DNA of 64,000 nt from Rhodoferax antarcticus ANT.BR (GCF_001938565.1 NZ_MSYM01000020.1:124001-188000), one strand, 5' to 3'; positions 41,077 through 49,027 are shown, numbered from the stretch's first letter. The notes: generated by a model from the sequence alone, not told the origin. Numbers and translations: made by a program.

Positions 41077-41403
41077 TCAATCCGTCAAGCCAGCTTCGCC
41101 ATTAGGCTGCTTAGCCCTGGCCTGCCGACGTTTGGCAAGCAACTTGCCATAGCCGGTATAGGCATCCACAGCCACCAGGACACACCCGATAAACAGACCC
41201 GCAAACAACATGAACAGGCCAAACTCAGACATCACATTACCCGTGACTGGTTCAGTAGTATTGAAGTTCAGGCCAACGATCATGCAGATCACAGCAATTC
41301 TGTAAAAACCGGTGTGATAGCCTGACACAGCGCGATACCCCGACAAAGAGATCACAACCACAATCAGCGCCAAAAGCATGGCGGCAACAACTTCATTGAA
41401 CAT
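41077..41403 (-). CDS. Three-helix membrane protein
   Basis: 108 residues from MFNEVVAAMLLALIVVVISL at 41403, placed by AAGGAG 6 bases upstream. Helices at about 5-25, 35-55 and 68-90, with a basic tail. 6 bases before the PLD nuclease start, so probably co-translated. Confidence 0.65.
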   Translation of the reverse strand: MFNEVVAAMLLALIVVVISLSGYRAVSGYHTGFYRIAVICMIVGLNFNTTEPVTGNVMSEFGLFMLFAGLFIGCVLVAVDAYTGYGKLLAKRRQARAKQPNGEAGLTD

Positions 41404-41455
41404 CATCAACTCCTTGAACACCAGCTTCAGAATTACCAAAACAAGCCTGCAAGAG

Positions 41456-41515
41456 CTAGTTGTCCTTGCGAACTGAATAGACCACCACCGACAGGCTGGA
41501 GATCAAAATGGCCAT
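41456..41515 (-). CDS. Possible 19-residue membrane micropeptide
   Basis: MAILISSLSVVVYSVRKDN ends in TAG at 41456. The same frame is open upstream (FFKRHGNDRSIVFVV) to the previous stop, so a longer non-ATG version is possible. A single hydrophobic helix with a basic end. Low support. Confidence 0.25.
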   Translation of the reverse strand: MAILISSLSVVVYSVRKDN

Positions 41516-41552
41516 AACGACAAAAACAATTGAGCGATCATTTCCGTGCCTT

Positions 41553-41906
41553 TTAAAGAACTTTCGCCGGGGCCATAGCCTTGGCAATCACAGCAGGCGC
41601 TGAGTCAGTGGCCGTCACTGCACTTGGCTTCTCGCTTTTTTTGCGAGCCGCACCAGGAGCACTAGGAACACGCACCCTTGGAGGCAGGAAGGAATCAACC
41701 AAAGGCGCGAGCGTCTGCGCGTGTTCACTCACCCACAAAGACACCTGAGAGACGCTGACCATGCCTGACGCTTCAGTCAAACCACAAAAATCCATCAGGG
41801 ACTTTTCAATGAGCGGTAAAGACTTCAACGCGGCGTTGCGTTGAGCACAAGCCAAAGCCGTTTCGTGCAAAGCACCATCATCTGATTTATGGAAGATCAC
41901 TTTCAT
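41553..41906 (-). CDS. Hypothetical protein, 117 residues
   Basis: MKVIFHKSDDGALHETALAC..., ending in a disordered alanine/proline tail. AAGGTTCAAC precedes the ATG. First gene of the operon that leads to the PLD nuclease and SDR enzyme, controlled by a class B promoter. Confidence 0.65.
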   Translation of the reverse strand: MKVIFHKSDDGALHETALACAQRNAALKSLPLIEKSLMDFCGLTEASGMVSVSQVSLWVSEHAQTLAPLVDSFLPPRVRVPSAPGAARKKSEKPSAVTATDSAPAVIAKAMAPAKVL

Positions 41907-41925
41907 GTTGAACCTTAGTTAAAGT

Positions 41926-41945
41926 AGTAGTGTTGCAAAGATTGT
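41926..41945 (-). promoter_or_regulatory. Class B promoter: TACAAT-CTTTGCAACACTA
   Basis: Leftward TTGATT, 16 bp, TACAAT, then CTTTGCAACACTA; about 20 bp upstream of the ATG at 41906. Confidence 0.6.
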
Positions 41946-41974
41946 AGCCGCATTGACGAGAAAATCAACAAAGA

Positions 41975-42223
41975 TCAAATCAGGCTCCCAGGCACAAGCG
42001 GTGTTATGCCCATGACCTGCTTGATGTCGTGCTGCAATTCGTCAAGAAGGCCCTGTTCGTCGGTGTCCTCGCCCTCCAGCGTCGATATGACCGACAGGCA
42101 GCGGCCAAGTAGGTCGTGCTGTGGGGTTTGTCGCGGTTGCACAAGGCCCATGCGCTCAAGGTTTGCAATCACGGCGTCTTCACCGGCGTTGCGTTGGGCG
42201 AGATAGATTTTATTTAAAAGTGA
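41975..42223 (-). CDS. Small modular protein (AQRNAGEDAVIA type)
   Basis: 82 residues from ATG 42223 (AAAGGATTGTC upstream). The N-terminus MSLLNKIYLAQRNAGEDAVI followed by NLERMGL is shared with the gene at 43730-44059, but the C-terminal parts differ completely. Acidic helical second half. Unknown. Confidence 0.65.
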   Translation of the reverse strand, partial: SLLNKIYLAQRNAGEDAVIANLERMGLVQPRQTPQHDLLGRCLSVISTLEGEDTDEQGLLDELQHDIKQVMGITPLVPGSLI

Positions 42224-42284
42224 CATGACAATCCTTTGTATTAAGTCCGCGCTCAAGTGCGTACTATTGCAAGTCCTATTGCGC

Positions 42285-43070
42285 TCAGCCTAAGCGAGGC
42301 GCCGCAGGCATCTGCAGCAGCGGCACGCTGGCTTGCTTTTCGATGAGCTGCAGCAAGGCTTCTTGCTCGAAAGTCGCAGCCTGAATTTGCTGGTTCAGCC
42401 GCGCCATGCCAAGCAGCAAGTTGTGGAAAAATAGTGCTGTTTTCGGGGTGTACGGAAGCTCCTTCGGGTTTTTACCCAGGTCCATTGCTATCCAACTGTT
42501 TAAGAGATTCGCAGGGTTGTCAGATTTCAGGTGAGACCCACCGTCGTAAAAATTTTCGTACTCAACGCGCACGTTCTCGCCGTGTGTGATGATCCGCTTG
42601 AGCATGGCGCGAGCGCCCACGGTAATGGAATAGCCGCCTCTTACCTGGTTGGTAGCGTGGTGACTCCCGTACATCGAGCGGTTGGCCCCCTCGTCCCAGC
42701 TCGCGCCGGAAAAGCCGGCGTTTGGAAAGATGTTGCCCTCGTCGTCGGTTGCGAACGAGACATGCGACTCGATGTTGTAGCGGACGACCGGAACTTCGCA
42801 TATCACCGGCGTTAGGTGCAGTTGCAATCCTTGCTGAATGTCTGCCCGCAAGGCCTCAAAAATGTCCGCAACTACGCGAAACCCGCCATCACCCTTGGTC
42901 GGCGTGTGGCCGATTTTGTAAGAGTCCAGGCTGGAAAATGAGTCTCGATACAGCCCTGGCAGTAAGGCGTAAAACTGACCTTGCGCGTTGATGTTGATGA
43001 CCACGGACAGCGATACGCGTGTACCGGCGGTGTTTTCAACGTGAAATGTTTCTGTTTTAAAGCGTGGCAT
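42285..43070 (-). CDS. Hypothetical protein, 261 residues
   Basis: MPRFKTETFHVENTAGTRVS..., with AGGTAG before the ATG. Beta-rich with GSHHATNQVRGGYSITVGAR in the centre and a C-terminal helical part. Largest protein in its cluster; no signal peptide. No family recognised. Confidence 0.7.
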   Translation of the reverse strand: MPRFKTETFHVENTAGTRVSLSVVININAQGQFYALLPGLYRDSFSSLDSYKIGHTPTKGDGGFRVVADIFEALRADIQQGLQLHLTPVICEVPVVRYNIESHVSFATDDEGNIFPNAGFSGASWDEGANRSMYGSHHATNQVRGGYSITVGARAMLKRIITHGENVRVEYENFYDGGSHLKSDNPANLLNSWIAMDLGKNPKELPYTPKTALFFHNLLLGMARLNQQIQAATFEQEALLQLIEKQASVPLLQMPAAPRLG

Positions 43071-43111
43071 TGGGTTCTACCTGGCTTATTTGTTCGGGGA
43101 GTAGCATGGGC

Positions 43112-43687
43112 TTAGATCGCAGCATCAATTGCAGCCAGAACATTGTCTTTGTCACCTTCTTTGGCGACGTATGCAACGGAGTCAATCAACTTGCGTGCGG
43201 CCACCATTGCCAGCACGGCATTGGCAGCACCAGTCGCATTAACTTCTCGCCCCTCCACCGCCTCTTTGGTCGTCATCGGGTCATAACCAAGCGCGGCATC
43301 AGCTCTGCAAGCCTCAAGCTCGCGCAGCCAGATAGCCAGTTGACCGTGATCCCTGGCGCACTGTGTATCGCCGACGGCCATCACTTCGGCATGTGTGATA
43401 GCCTCTTTAAGCCCCATCGAGGCTACAGGCGTGCAAGAAATGTTGGATGCGCCAGGAATTTCTGCGTTATCCGGCAGTTCCACACAGTTTCCGAATGCAT
43501 CCGCACCAGGTCTTGGAAAGGTGCTACCGCCTCCCCATTTCCAGCCATGAAGTACACGCGTCCACGCGCCGCCGAGAAACGAATGAGCCCTCGTGCCCAG
43601 TGGATACTCGCTCCATTCGCGGTCCTGTAGCTGACGCTCCCGCATAACAGGTAGGTCCATCGGACCCTCTGGTGTTTCAGTTTTCAT
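43112..43687 (-). CDS. Hypothetical protein with shared N-terminal module
   Basis: 191 residues. The first 15 (MKTETPEGPMDLPVM) repeat in the unrelated protein at 48366-48662. The middle contains CARDHGQLAIWLRELEACRA; the end is helical. Start overlaps a 17-residue ORF; no separate ribosome-binding site. Function unknown. Confidence 0.65.
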   Translation of the reverse strand: MKTETPEGPMDLPVMRERQLQDREWSEYPLGTRAHSFLGGAWTRVLHGWKWGGGSTFPRPGADAFGNCVELPDNAEIPGASNISCTPVASMGLKEAITHAEVMAVGDTQCARDHGQLAIWLRELEACRADAALGYDPMTTKEAVEGREVNATGAANAVLAMVAARKLIDSVAYVAKEGDKDNVLAAIDAAI

Positions 43688-43730
43688 TCATTGCTTTCGT
43701 AGTTGGGCCGCTGACCATTGCGTTAAACAT
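43677..43730 (-). CDS. 17-residue coupling ORF
   Basis: MFNAMVSGPTTKAMNEN: its ATG overlaps the upstream TGA (TGATG) and its end overlaps the next start. Likely only passes ribosomes on. Low support. Confidence 0.25.
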   Translation of the reverse strand: MFNAMVSGPTTKAMNEN

Positions 43731-44059
43731 CAATACTCCACGCAGCCAAGTGTGAACTCGTGGGCGCAGTGTTGGCACGTCACCCCCCAGCCTGCCAACT
43801 TATCCCAGTCGTTGGAGAAAATGTGGCGGGCAATCGTGTTCTCGGTGTCGTGTACGCCATCTGCTAAGTCGTTTTCATGTTTGCACTTTGGGCACTCGAC
43901 ACGCAGCGACCAATCAAGGGTCGCGGTTGGGGGTGTTGACATTAGGGCGCGTTGTGAGCTTGGTCGCAGCGGAGCAAGGCCCATGCACTCAAGGTCTGCA
44001 ATCACGGCGTCTTCACCGGCGTTGCGTTGTGCGATGTAAATTTCATCCAAAAGTGTCAT
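43730..44059 (-). CDS. Modular zinc-ribbon protein
   Basis: 109 residues. The start MTLLDEIYIAQRNAGEDAVI at 44059 (AAAGGA upstream) is shared with 41975-42223. The rest has a zinc ribbon CPKCKHEND...CQHCAHE. Module reuse suggests recombination between genes. Unknown function. Confidence 0.65.
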   Translation of the reverse strand: MTLLDEIYIAQRNAGEDAVIADLECMGLAPLRPSSQRALMSTPPTATLDWSLRVECPKCKHENDLADGVHDTENTIARHIFSNDWDKLAGWGVTCQHCAHEFTLGCVEY

Positions 44060-44070
44060 GTTTTTTTCCT

Positions 44071-44421
44071 TTACCCGATGACCGGGCAATCAACCACAGG
44101 CTTCTTCAGTGCGTGCGCCCATGCCGCTTGCGCGATCAAGAAATGAATAAGGTAGGCCACTCCTGTGACCATCCATCCATGCCACAGAAGCGCCGACACC
44201 ATTGCCAAATCAAAGGCCACATCAACCCACGCTGGTACGGAGCGCCCCTTGCTAGCAAGTATTGCTTGCAAGTCTGCTATGAACATCAATGGCGTCGTCA
44301 GCAGCAGCATCCAGACACTGATAACCACTATATTTCCCGCGCCTTGCACGCCTTGCACTGTTGCAGCCCACACCAGCGCCGCAAAAGTTCCATTCATCAG
44401 TACCCACTTAAAAACTCGCAT
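44071..44421 (-). CDS. Membrane protein with CPVIG tail
   Basis: 116 residues with three to four hydrophobic helices and the C-terminus VVDCPVIG. GGGAGACAAATA precedes the ATG. The last residues belong to the repeated tail module that also forms a hairpin in the DNA. Confidence 0.65.
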   Translation of the reverse strand: MRVFKWVLMNGTFAALVWAATVQGVQGAGNIVVISVWMLLLTTPLMFIADLQAILASKGRSVPAWVDVAFDLAMVSALLWHGWMVTGVAYLIHFLIAQAAWAHALKKPVVDCPVIG

Positions 44422-44443
44422 TATTTGTCTCCCTGTTTATGCG

Positions 44444-44650
44444 TCATTTGATGTCCCCGAAGTTTGTTTCGGGAACATGGTCCACGCTTTGTCGAGGCTG
44501 GATGGGCGCAATGGCTGGCTGCGGTAGCATAAATGTTGTAACGCCAGTGCTAAGCCGGTCTGACAGCGCTTTTGATTGTTTTCCGTAACGTACTAAGCCT
44601 GCCGCCGTGAGAACGTCTGATAAAAATTGCCTGAATTCGACGCTAACCAC
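44444..44650 (-). CDS. Hypothetical protein, 68 residues
   Basis: GTG start inside the upstream gene (58-base overlap). VEFRQFLSDVLTAAGLVRYG then a proline-rich part. Likely coupled. Unknown. Confidence 0.5.
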   Translation of the reverse strand: MVSVEFRQFLSDVLTAAGLVRYGKQSKALSDRLSTGVTTFMLPQPAIAPIQPRQSVDHVPETNFGDIK

Positions 44651-44808
44651 AGGTGGTTTGGCGCGGGTGCCGACTCGCGCTCCTTGAGTGCTGCAATCAC
44701 AGCCGCTTCAACGGCCCGTGCGGCATCGTGGAATGCGTCACTTGCGTAAAAGCCTTCAGGATCACTCTCCCATAATTCGTAGATTTGTGCGTCTGTAAGC
44801 AGTGTCAT
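44593..44808 (-). CDS. Hypothetical protein sharing its N-terminal half with the 46864 gene
   Basis: 71 residues. The first 50 (MTLLTDAQIYELWESDPEGF...ERESAPAPN) are identical to the gene at 46864-47142, then the sequences diverge sharply. It starts 1 base after the previous stop. A recombination product or cassette exchange. Confidence 0.6.
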   Translation of the reverse strand: MTLLTDAQIYELWESDPEGFYASDAFHDAARAVEAAVIAALKERESAPAPNHLWLASNSGNFYQTFSRRQA

Positions 44809-44809
44809 T

Positions 44810-44989
44810 TCAATATCCTTTAAGCCCGATTACCGGGCTATCAAACAATCGCGCCCTCGCCCACTTAGACCCGCCCAGCGCCATCACTCGCGCGTGCTCA
44901 GCCTTGGTGAGCCTGATCTTGAAGATGACTGAGCGCGGCTCTGTGGCAGGCGGTCGGCCAGCGCCTGGACATGCGCCGCCTTTAGTCAT
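44810..44989 (-). CDS. 59-residue basic protein with SPVIGLKG tail
   Basis: MTKGGACPGAGRPPATEPRS, then VIFKIRLTKAEHARVMALGG, ending LFDSPVIGLKGY. The middle resembles a ribbon-helix-helix or short DNA-binding segment. The ATG overlaps the upstream stop; the tail provides hairpin and AAAGGA for the next gene. Confidence 0.6.
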   Translation of the reverse strand: MTKGGACPGAGRPPATEPRSVIFKIRLTKAEHARVMALGGSKWARARLFDSPVIGLKGY

Positions 44990-45186
44990 TTGCCCACCCC
45001 TGCACAGCTTCGCGTTCTTTGTAATGCTCTCTCTAGCCTTTCGATTGCTGCCATCGGTTCTTTTGCCGTAATTTCAGCAATGTGCTGTGCGAACAATAGC
45101 GCCGATGCTGTCGTAACGTATGTTTTCTCAGCAGTGGGGTACTCAATGAACTTGCCCCACTCGGCTTGTATTTGCTCTAGTTTCAT
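44986..45186 (-). CDS. Hypothetical helical protein, 66 residues
   Basis: MKLEQIQAEWGKFIEYPTAE..., helical. AGGGTGATAGC before the ATG. First gene of the operon to 43112 or a part of it. Confidence 0.6.
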   Translation of the reverse strand: MKLEQIQAEWGKFIEYPTAEKTYVTTASALLFAQHIAEITAKEPMAAIERLERALQRTRSCAGVGK

Positions 45187-45214
45187 GCTATCACCCTATT
45201 TTTTGACAAAAAAA

Positions 45215-45240
45215 AGTCGCTGTTTATGCAGCTAGCGACT
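45215..45240 (-). terminator. Rho-independent terminator
   Basis: AGTCGCT / AGCGACT 7-bp stem followed leftward by TTTTTTTTGTC. It lies between the genes 45248 and 45186. Confidence 0.8.
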
Positions 45241-45247
45241 CGTTGTT

Positions 45248-45433
45248 TTACTCTGTAACTGGTGCAGTTGCATACATGCCAACACGTTCGGCGTTCCATT
45301 TCATGTGTTCTTGCCAGTTACCGCACTTTTGCACGTAATCAAATTTACCGATCACTGCATCAGCAGAATCAAAAAAAGGGGTTGTACGGATGGTTATGTG
45401 ACCGTTGCCGATGTAGCCTGCATATTTAGTCAT
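45248..45433 (-). CDS. Hypothetical protein, 61 residues
   Basis: MTKYAGYIGNGHITIRTTPF..., start at 45433 set by GGAGTAGATGAA. Small beta-rich domain. Own promoter and terminator. Confidence 0.65.
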   Translation of the reverse strand: MTKYAGYIGNGHITIRTTPFFDSADAVIGKFDYVQKCGNWQEHMKWNAERVGMYATAPVTE

Positions 45434-45461
45434 TTCATCTACTCCTGTTGTTGATGCCTCA

Positions 45462-45490
45462 ATTATAGGGCCACAACAATCATTGTGCAA
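45462..45490 (-). promoter_or_regulatory. Class A-like promoter with TTGTTGTGGCCC spacer
   Basis: Leftward TTGCAC, 17 bp, TATAAT. Spacer ends ATTGTTGTGGCCC, as in the promoter at 46535-46563. Confidence 0.8.
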
Positions 45491-45499
45491 GCACTATTT

Positions 45500-45871
45500 T
45501 CACCTGGCCGGAACGAATCCGACGTGGCGGAAAACTGCCACTTTGCGCACGCTACCATCAGGCTGGTGCTGATCCACGCTGTCGCGCTCTGAAAAGGCGT
45601 AGATAGGTTCGATCCCTGCGTCCATCAATGCGCCCTCTAGGGCGCTCATCATCCAGGGTGCGCCGCCGATCATGGCTTGCAAAGCCACTGGCTCATGTAG
45701 ACTTGCTAATGTGGCAATGTCGGCGCAGCGGTCATCAATCTCTGCCCGCGATGGCAGGCTGTCTACAGTGAGCAAGCGCACAAGGTGGGCCTTGTCTGCG
45801 GGTGGTAGGTCGACCACTCCAACCGCCAGTTGCTCAGCACTGGCGGCGTGTTGGGTAAGGTTCAAAATCAT
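45500..45871 (-). CDS. Conserved phage/plasmid hypothetical protein
   Basis: 123 residues: MILNLTQHAASAEQLAVGVV, AMIGGAPWMM, IEPIYAFSERDSVDQ, then FRHVGFVP. I recognise this combination as a recurring phage/plasmid protein type without a known role. The ATG overlaps the previous stop. Confidence 0.7.
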   Translation of the reverse strand: MILNLTQHAASAEQLAVGVVDLPPADKAHLVRLLTVDSLPSRAEIDDRCADIATLASLHEPVALQAMIGGAPWMMSALEGALMDAGIEPIYAFSERDSVDQHQPDGSVRKVAVFRHVGFVPAR

Positions 45872-46467
45872 GATGCCACCTCGGCTGCATCGTGGGTGTA
45901 CCCCCGCCCCATCATCTTGGGAACGGATCTGATTTCAAAAACCCGGCCATCCTCGGCCATGGCAATTGTCACGTGTCCATCAGGGTACAGCGCCCGACCG
46001 GGGCGGGTGTCAACAACTACCCATCCATGATCAGATGCAAGGGCAGCTTGGGCAGCGACGAACGAAGTGGCCCATTCCGCGTCTGCCGCGGCTTTTTCTG
46101 CCGCCTTGGTCGACTGCTCTAACTTGAAGGCCCTGATTTCCTTCGCTGTGGCGGTCTCCCAGTCTGCTGGAGACTGAACGCCGACAGGGGATGACCAGAA
46201 CCGGTACTTGCCAGCGGTTCCGGTAATTCTGGCCAAGATGATCTGGCCAGCGCTCATTGACGCCAGCGTCTGAACGCTGGTCTTAAACCATGCGGGGGCC
46301 TCTTTGGCAACTTGATCGTGCCGGTCGCCTGTCACCGAAGGCATGCCGCAGCCGCCGGCGGAATCTGGCACGAATGCCAGGGCAGGGGTAACAAGCCTTG
46401 CGCCATCAGCGCAGGGCACGAAACGGGACTTACCCGATTCGTAATTACCCATCCAACCCATCGTCAT
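45868..46467 (-). CDS. Hypothetical protein, 199 residues
   Basis: MTMGWMGNYESGKSRFVPCA... at 46467, 7 bases after AAGGAG. A helical alanine-rich centre and a C-terminal VVVDTRPGRALYPDGHVTIA segment. First in its operon, behind a class A-like promoter. Unknown. Confidence 0.65.
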   Translation of the reverse strand: MTMGWMGNYESGKSRFVPCADGARLVTPALAFVPDSAGGCGMPSVTGDRHDQVAKEAPAWFKTSVQTLASMSAGQIILARITGTAGKYRFWSSPVGVQSPADWETATAKEIRAFKLEQSTKAAEKAAADAEWATSFVAAQAALASDHGWVVVDTRPGRALYPDGHVTIAMAEDGRVFEIRSVPKMMGRGYTHDAAEVAS

Positions 46468-46534
46468 CTTCATTCTCCTTGCACCTCAATCCGGGGTGCG
46501 CCGGGGACTTGCTTGATTGCCTGTCCATGTGTCT

Positions 46535-46563
46535 ATTATAGGGCCACAACAATCAACTAGCAA
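46535..46563 (-). promoter_or_regulatory. Class A-like promoter with TTGTTGTGGCCC spacer
   Basis: Leftward TTGCTA, 17 bp (GTTGATTGTTGTGGCCC), TATAAT. Confidence 0.8.
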
Positions 46564-46592
46564 GCACTATTTACGCTTTTCTGAAAATATAT

Positions 46593-46874
46593 TTACCCGC
46601 GCAGTCGCCTCTTGATGCTCACCCGCGCCGCGCTCAGTGCGTCGTTTATGTAGCTCTCAATCCTCCTGCCCTGCTCGCCCCCTGGCAACCTTTCCTCCCC
46701 CGTCCCCTTGCACGCTGGGCATGTGCGCCCGAGCATCGGCGTATTAGGTATCACCTGGCGCTGTACGCCGTAGCACGTCTTACATACTTTGTCCAGCCAC
46801 CAGTAAAGCACCTCCACCGCGACATCGCCGCTTATCCCGTAGCCCTCCGCTACCCGGCGCAGCTCAGCGCGCAC
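46593..46874 (-). CDS. Zinc-finger protein (DnaJ-like CxxCxGxG)
   Basis: 93 residues from GTG 46874. CKTCYGV and CPACKGTGEERLP form a DnaJ-type double-cysteine site, followed by a basic helix. Similar architecture occurs in phage antitermination-like proteins; not assigned. Overlaps the upstream gene by 11 bases. Confidence 0.65.
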   Translation of the reverse strand: MRAELRRVAEGYGISGDVAVEVLYWWLDKVCKTCYGVQRQVIPNTPMLGRTCPACKGTGEERLPGGEQGRRIESYINDALSAARVSIKRRLRG

Positions 46875-47142
46875 CAAAGTATTCTTCTACGGCAGCGTTG
46901 AGATGGCCTTCTCGAATAGCTAGCCAATGCTCATGCGTCATCGGCACAGGCTGGGCAATGGCGACAATTTCGCTGACATCAACAATATAGTTTGGCGCGG
47001 GTGCCGACTCGCGCTCCTTGAGTGCTGCAATCACAGCCGCTTCAACGGCCCGTGCGGCATCGTGGAATGCGTCACTTGCGTAAAAGCCTTCAGGATCACT
47101 CTCCCATAATTCGTAGATTTGTGCGTCTGTAAGCAGTGTCAT
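46864..47142 (-). CDS. Hypothetical protein, 92 residues
   Basis: MTLLTDAQIYELWESDPEGF... at 47142 with AAAGGAG supplied by the tail of the upstream gene. Shares 50 residues with 44593-44808 and then has its own C-terminus (VPMTHEHWLAIREGHLNAAV). Probably the intact version. Confidence 0.65.
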   Translation of the reverse strand: MTLLTDAQIYELWESDPEGFYASDAFHDAARAVEAAVIAALKERESAPAPNYIVDVSEIVAIAQPVPMTHEHWLAIREGHLNAAVEEYFGAR

Positions 47143-47143
47143 T

Positions 47144-47455
47144 TCAATCTCCTTTAAGCCCGATAACCGGGCTATTTGTCCAGCGGTTTCTTGATGCGTT
47201 ATGACGCGTAATGTGTTCACGCACATACTCCGCTGCGCAAGCCTTTGCCGCCGATTCAGCCTGCGGGGTTTCTTTCCACGTGTTTTTATGCGGTATGCCT
47301 GGGTGGTCCCATCCTGCAATCCAGTACCAGGCATCTTGGCATTTTCCTAGCTGCATAACTGTTGCCACTCGTATTTGTCCATCAATGCTCAACGTGCTGC
47401 TTTTCTGGTTGATACAGCCAGTTGACTCTCGGTCTTTTTTCCATCGTAGCGCCAT
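47144..47455 (-). CDS. Hypothetical protein with SPVIGLKGD tail
   Basis: 103 residues: MALRWKKDRESTGCINQKSS, DAWYWIAGWDHPGIPHK, ending TNSPVIGLKGD. The ATGATG start overlaps the previous stop. The tail carries the repeated hairpin/ribosome-binding module. Confidence 0.6.
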   Translation of the reverse strand: MALRWKKDRESTGCINQKSSTLSIDGQIRVATVMQLGKCQDAWYWIAGWDHPGIPHKNTWKETPQAESAAKACAAEYVREHITRHNASRNRWTNSPVIGLKGD

Positions 47456-47547
47456 CATTTTTCTCCTTTAAGCCCGCTTACCAGGCAATCGACCGCACTA
47501 AGCAGTATCGCCATCTTGTCGTGTCCAGCGTTATCCGTCAGGTCCAT
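47455..47547 (-). CDS. 30-residue protein ending in the tail module
   Basis: MDLTDNAGHDKMAILLSAVD followed by CLVSGLKGEK. It starts inside the end of the upstream gene. Apart from about 16 residues, it is the tail module itself. Confidence 0.45.
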   Translation of the reverse strand: MDLTDNAGHDKMAILLSAVDCLVSGLKGEK

Positions 47548-47738
47548 TTTTTCGCTTCTTCGAGCGCTGCACACACGGTCGGATAGTTTCCATAGGATCG
47601 CTCGTTTCCGCCGTATTGCGGCACTTCAAAAAGCTCAATTCGTCCGTCTGTAAAGCAGCGCACAATTCCGCCCCCATCTTCGGAAAAATCCCAAAGCTCT
47701 ACCGTTCCGTCAGGGCAGTATTTTGCGTGTAAAGCCAT
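47538..47738 (-). CDS. Hypothetical protein, 66 residues
   Basis: MALHAKYCPDGTVELWDFSE... at 47738, with AAAGGAG from the upstream tail. Beta-strand repeats (DGTVELWDF, DGRIELFEV). Unknown. Confidence 0.6.
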   Translation of the reverse strand: MALHAKYCPDGTVELWDFSEDGGGIVRCFTDGRIELFEVPQYGGNERSYGNYPTVCAALEEAKKWT

Positions 47739-47740
47739 AT

Positions 47741-47815
47741 TCAATCTCCTTTGAGCCCGATAACCGGGCAATCAACCGCACTGGCGGCGGTCATTTCTGC
47801 GTTAGGTGCTTTCAT
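47741..47815 (-). CDS. 24-residue protein made almost only of the tail module
   Basis: MKAPNAEMTAASAVDCPVIG + LKGD. ATGA overlap with the upstream membrane protein. The clearest free-standing copy of the module. Confidence 0.45.
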   Translation of the reverse strand: MKAPNAEMTAASAVDCPVIGLKGD

Positions 47816-48000
47816 GCGCGCCGCCACAAATGCAAAGCACACACCAACAGTGCAGCTCCAAGCCAGTACCGCCACTGCGGTAAATCGCCCGGTACATCAA
47901 GCGCCACGAGCCCAAGCATCCAGAGGCATAAGCCAACAACGACCAAGCCTGCCCACCGGGCTATGCCGCTCGCGCGCCTAATAGGTAGGTTTATTTCCAT
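47812..48000 (-). CDS. Small two-helix membrane protein
   Basis: 62 residues: MEINLPIRRASGIARWAGLV... with two hydrophobic helices. Start at 48000 set by AAGGAG 6 bases upstream; the leader is a degenerate tail module (SLKELE). Confidence 0.6.
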   Translation of the reverse strand: MEINLPIRRASGIARWAGLVVVGLCLWMLGLVALDVPGDLPQWRYWLGAALLVCALHLWRRA

Positions 48001-48020
48001 CTCAAGCTCCTTCAAGCTGG

Positions 48021-48119
48021 CTATTTGTCCAGCGTTTCGTTTTTGCGTTGTGCCGCATAGTCCCCAAGCCAGTCAGCGATCAAGGCCAGTTGCTGGCGGG
48101 CGTTGAATAAGCGTGTCAT
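48021..48119 (-). CDS. 32-residue helical peptide
   Basis: MTRLFNARQQLALIADWLGD..., with a good GAGGAAATCACC ribosome-binding site. Amphipathic helix. Unknown. Confidence 0.5.
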   Translation of the reverse strand: MTRLFNARQQLALIADWLGDYAAQRKNETLDK

Positions 48120-48133
48120 GGTGATTTCCTCGG

Positions 48134-48352
48134 TCAGGCCGCAGCCATTGAGTTTTTAACGATGGACGCACTAGATGTGCCAGATCGAACTTCTGCCACG
48201 GTGTCAAAGCCCTTGACGCCACAACCTTTATCGTCGGCAAAGTCGTAGCTTTTTTCCAACGTCACAATGATTCCGCTTCCGTCGCCGCGCTCGTCGTCAA
48301 TATGGCGAACCCAGGGCCGCGTTGCTTTGATTTTGGCAAATGTCTTAGACAT
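48134..48352 (-). CDS. Hypothetical protein, 72 residues
   Basis: MSKTFAKIKATRPWVRHIDD..., with AAAAGGAAACC before the ATG. Small beta-rich domain. Unknown. Confidence 0.6.
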   Translation of the reverse strand: MSKTFAKIKATRPWVRHIDDERGDGSGIIVTLEKSYDFADDKGCGVKGFDTVAEVRSGTSSASIVKNSMAAA

Positions 48353-48365
48353 GGTTTCCTTTTGG

Positions 48366-48662
48366 TTATTCAGCGGCGGTCGTTTCTGCGTTATGCCTCA
48401 GAGCAGCGCGTATTTGCCGCACGCTCCAAAGGCTGTCACCCATGGGTGGGTTCTCGTCGCAGTGCGCAAGAAGTTCGCAACAGGGGTAGATCAATTCGGC
48501 AAGCGCATCGTTCAGTTTTACGCGAGAGGCTGCGACTTCTGACCGCGCCGCAAGGCCATTGCAGTGCAGTCTCGCATCATCTACGTGAGCATCTACAAGC
48601 GCCATTAGTCTCTCAAGCGGCATAACAGGTAGGTCCATCGGACCAGCATTGGTTTCGTCCAT
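48366..48662 (-). CDS. Hypothetical protein with GPMDLPVM N-terminus
   Basis: 98 residues; MDETNAGPMDLPVM repeats the opening of the 43112 gene and the end IRAALRHNAETTAAE resembles the tail module's NAEMTAA. A helical centre with cysteines. Hence built from both modules. ATG overlaps the upstream stop. Confidence 0.6.
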   Translation of the reverse strand: MDETNAGPMDLPVMPLERLMALVDAHVDDARLHCNGLAARSEVAASRVKLNDALAELIYPCCELLAHCDENPPMGDSLWSVRQIRAALRHNAETTAAE

Positions 48663-49027
48663 CATTTTTCTCCTTTAAGCCCGAAAACCGGGCAATCGAC
48701 GCGGACTGCGGCGGTCATTTCTGCGTTAAATCGCAAAGCCTCGCGCACAGCCTCAACAATCCGCAGCAAGTAAGCCGCTTTCGATTTTGTCCTCTTTCCC
48801 AGTTGCGGCTCCATTTTTCCGGCGATGTAATCCGCTTCTCCGCTGCAAACAAAGTCTTCCAATGTTGTACCCATTGCGCCCCAATACCCAGTCCACGAAT
48901 CGCCATAGCAAGCCACAATCAGACGACCAGCGCCACCGCCGTAATCCATCATCACAACATTGATTGGGTCGAGTTTTGGTGCATCAAAAATAGTGAATAC
49001 TTTGGCCGTGTTAGTTTCAATTCGCAT
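48662..49027 (-). CDS. Hypothetical protein with CPVFGLKGEK tail
   Basis: 121 residues: MRIETNTAKVFTIFDAPKLD, a GGGAGRLIVACYGDSWTGYW segment, and the complete tail NAEMTAAVRVDCPVFGLKGE. CGGAGAAAGACA precedes the ATG. Unknown function. Confidence 0.65.
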   Translation of the reverse strand: MRIETNTAKVFTIFDAPKLDPINVVMMDYGGGAGRLIVACYGDSWTGYWGAMGTTLEDFVCSGEADYIAGKMEPQLGKRTKSKAAYLLRIVEAVREALRFNAEMTAAVRVDCPVFGLKGEK

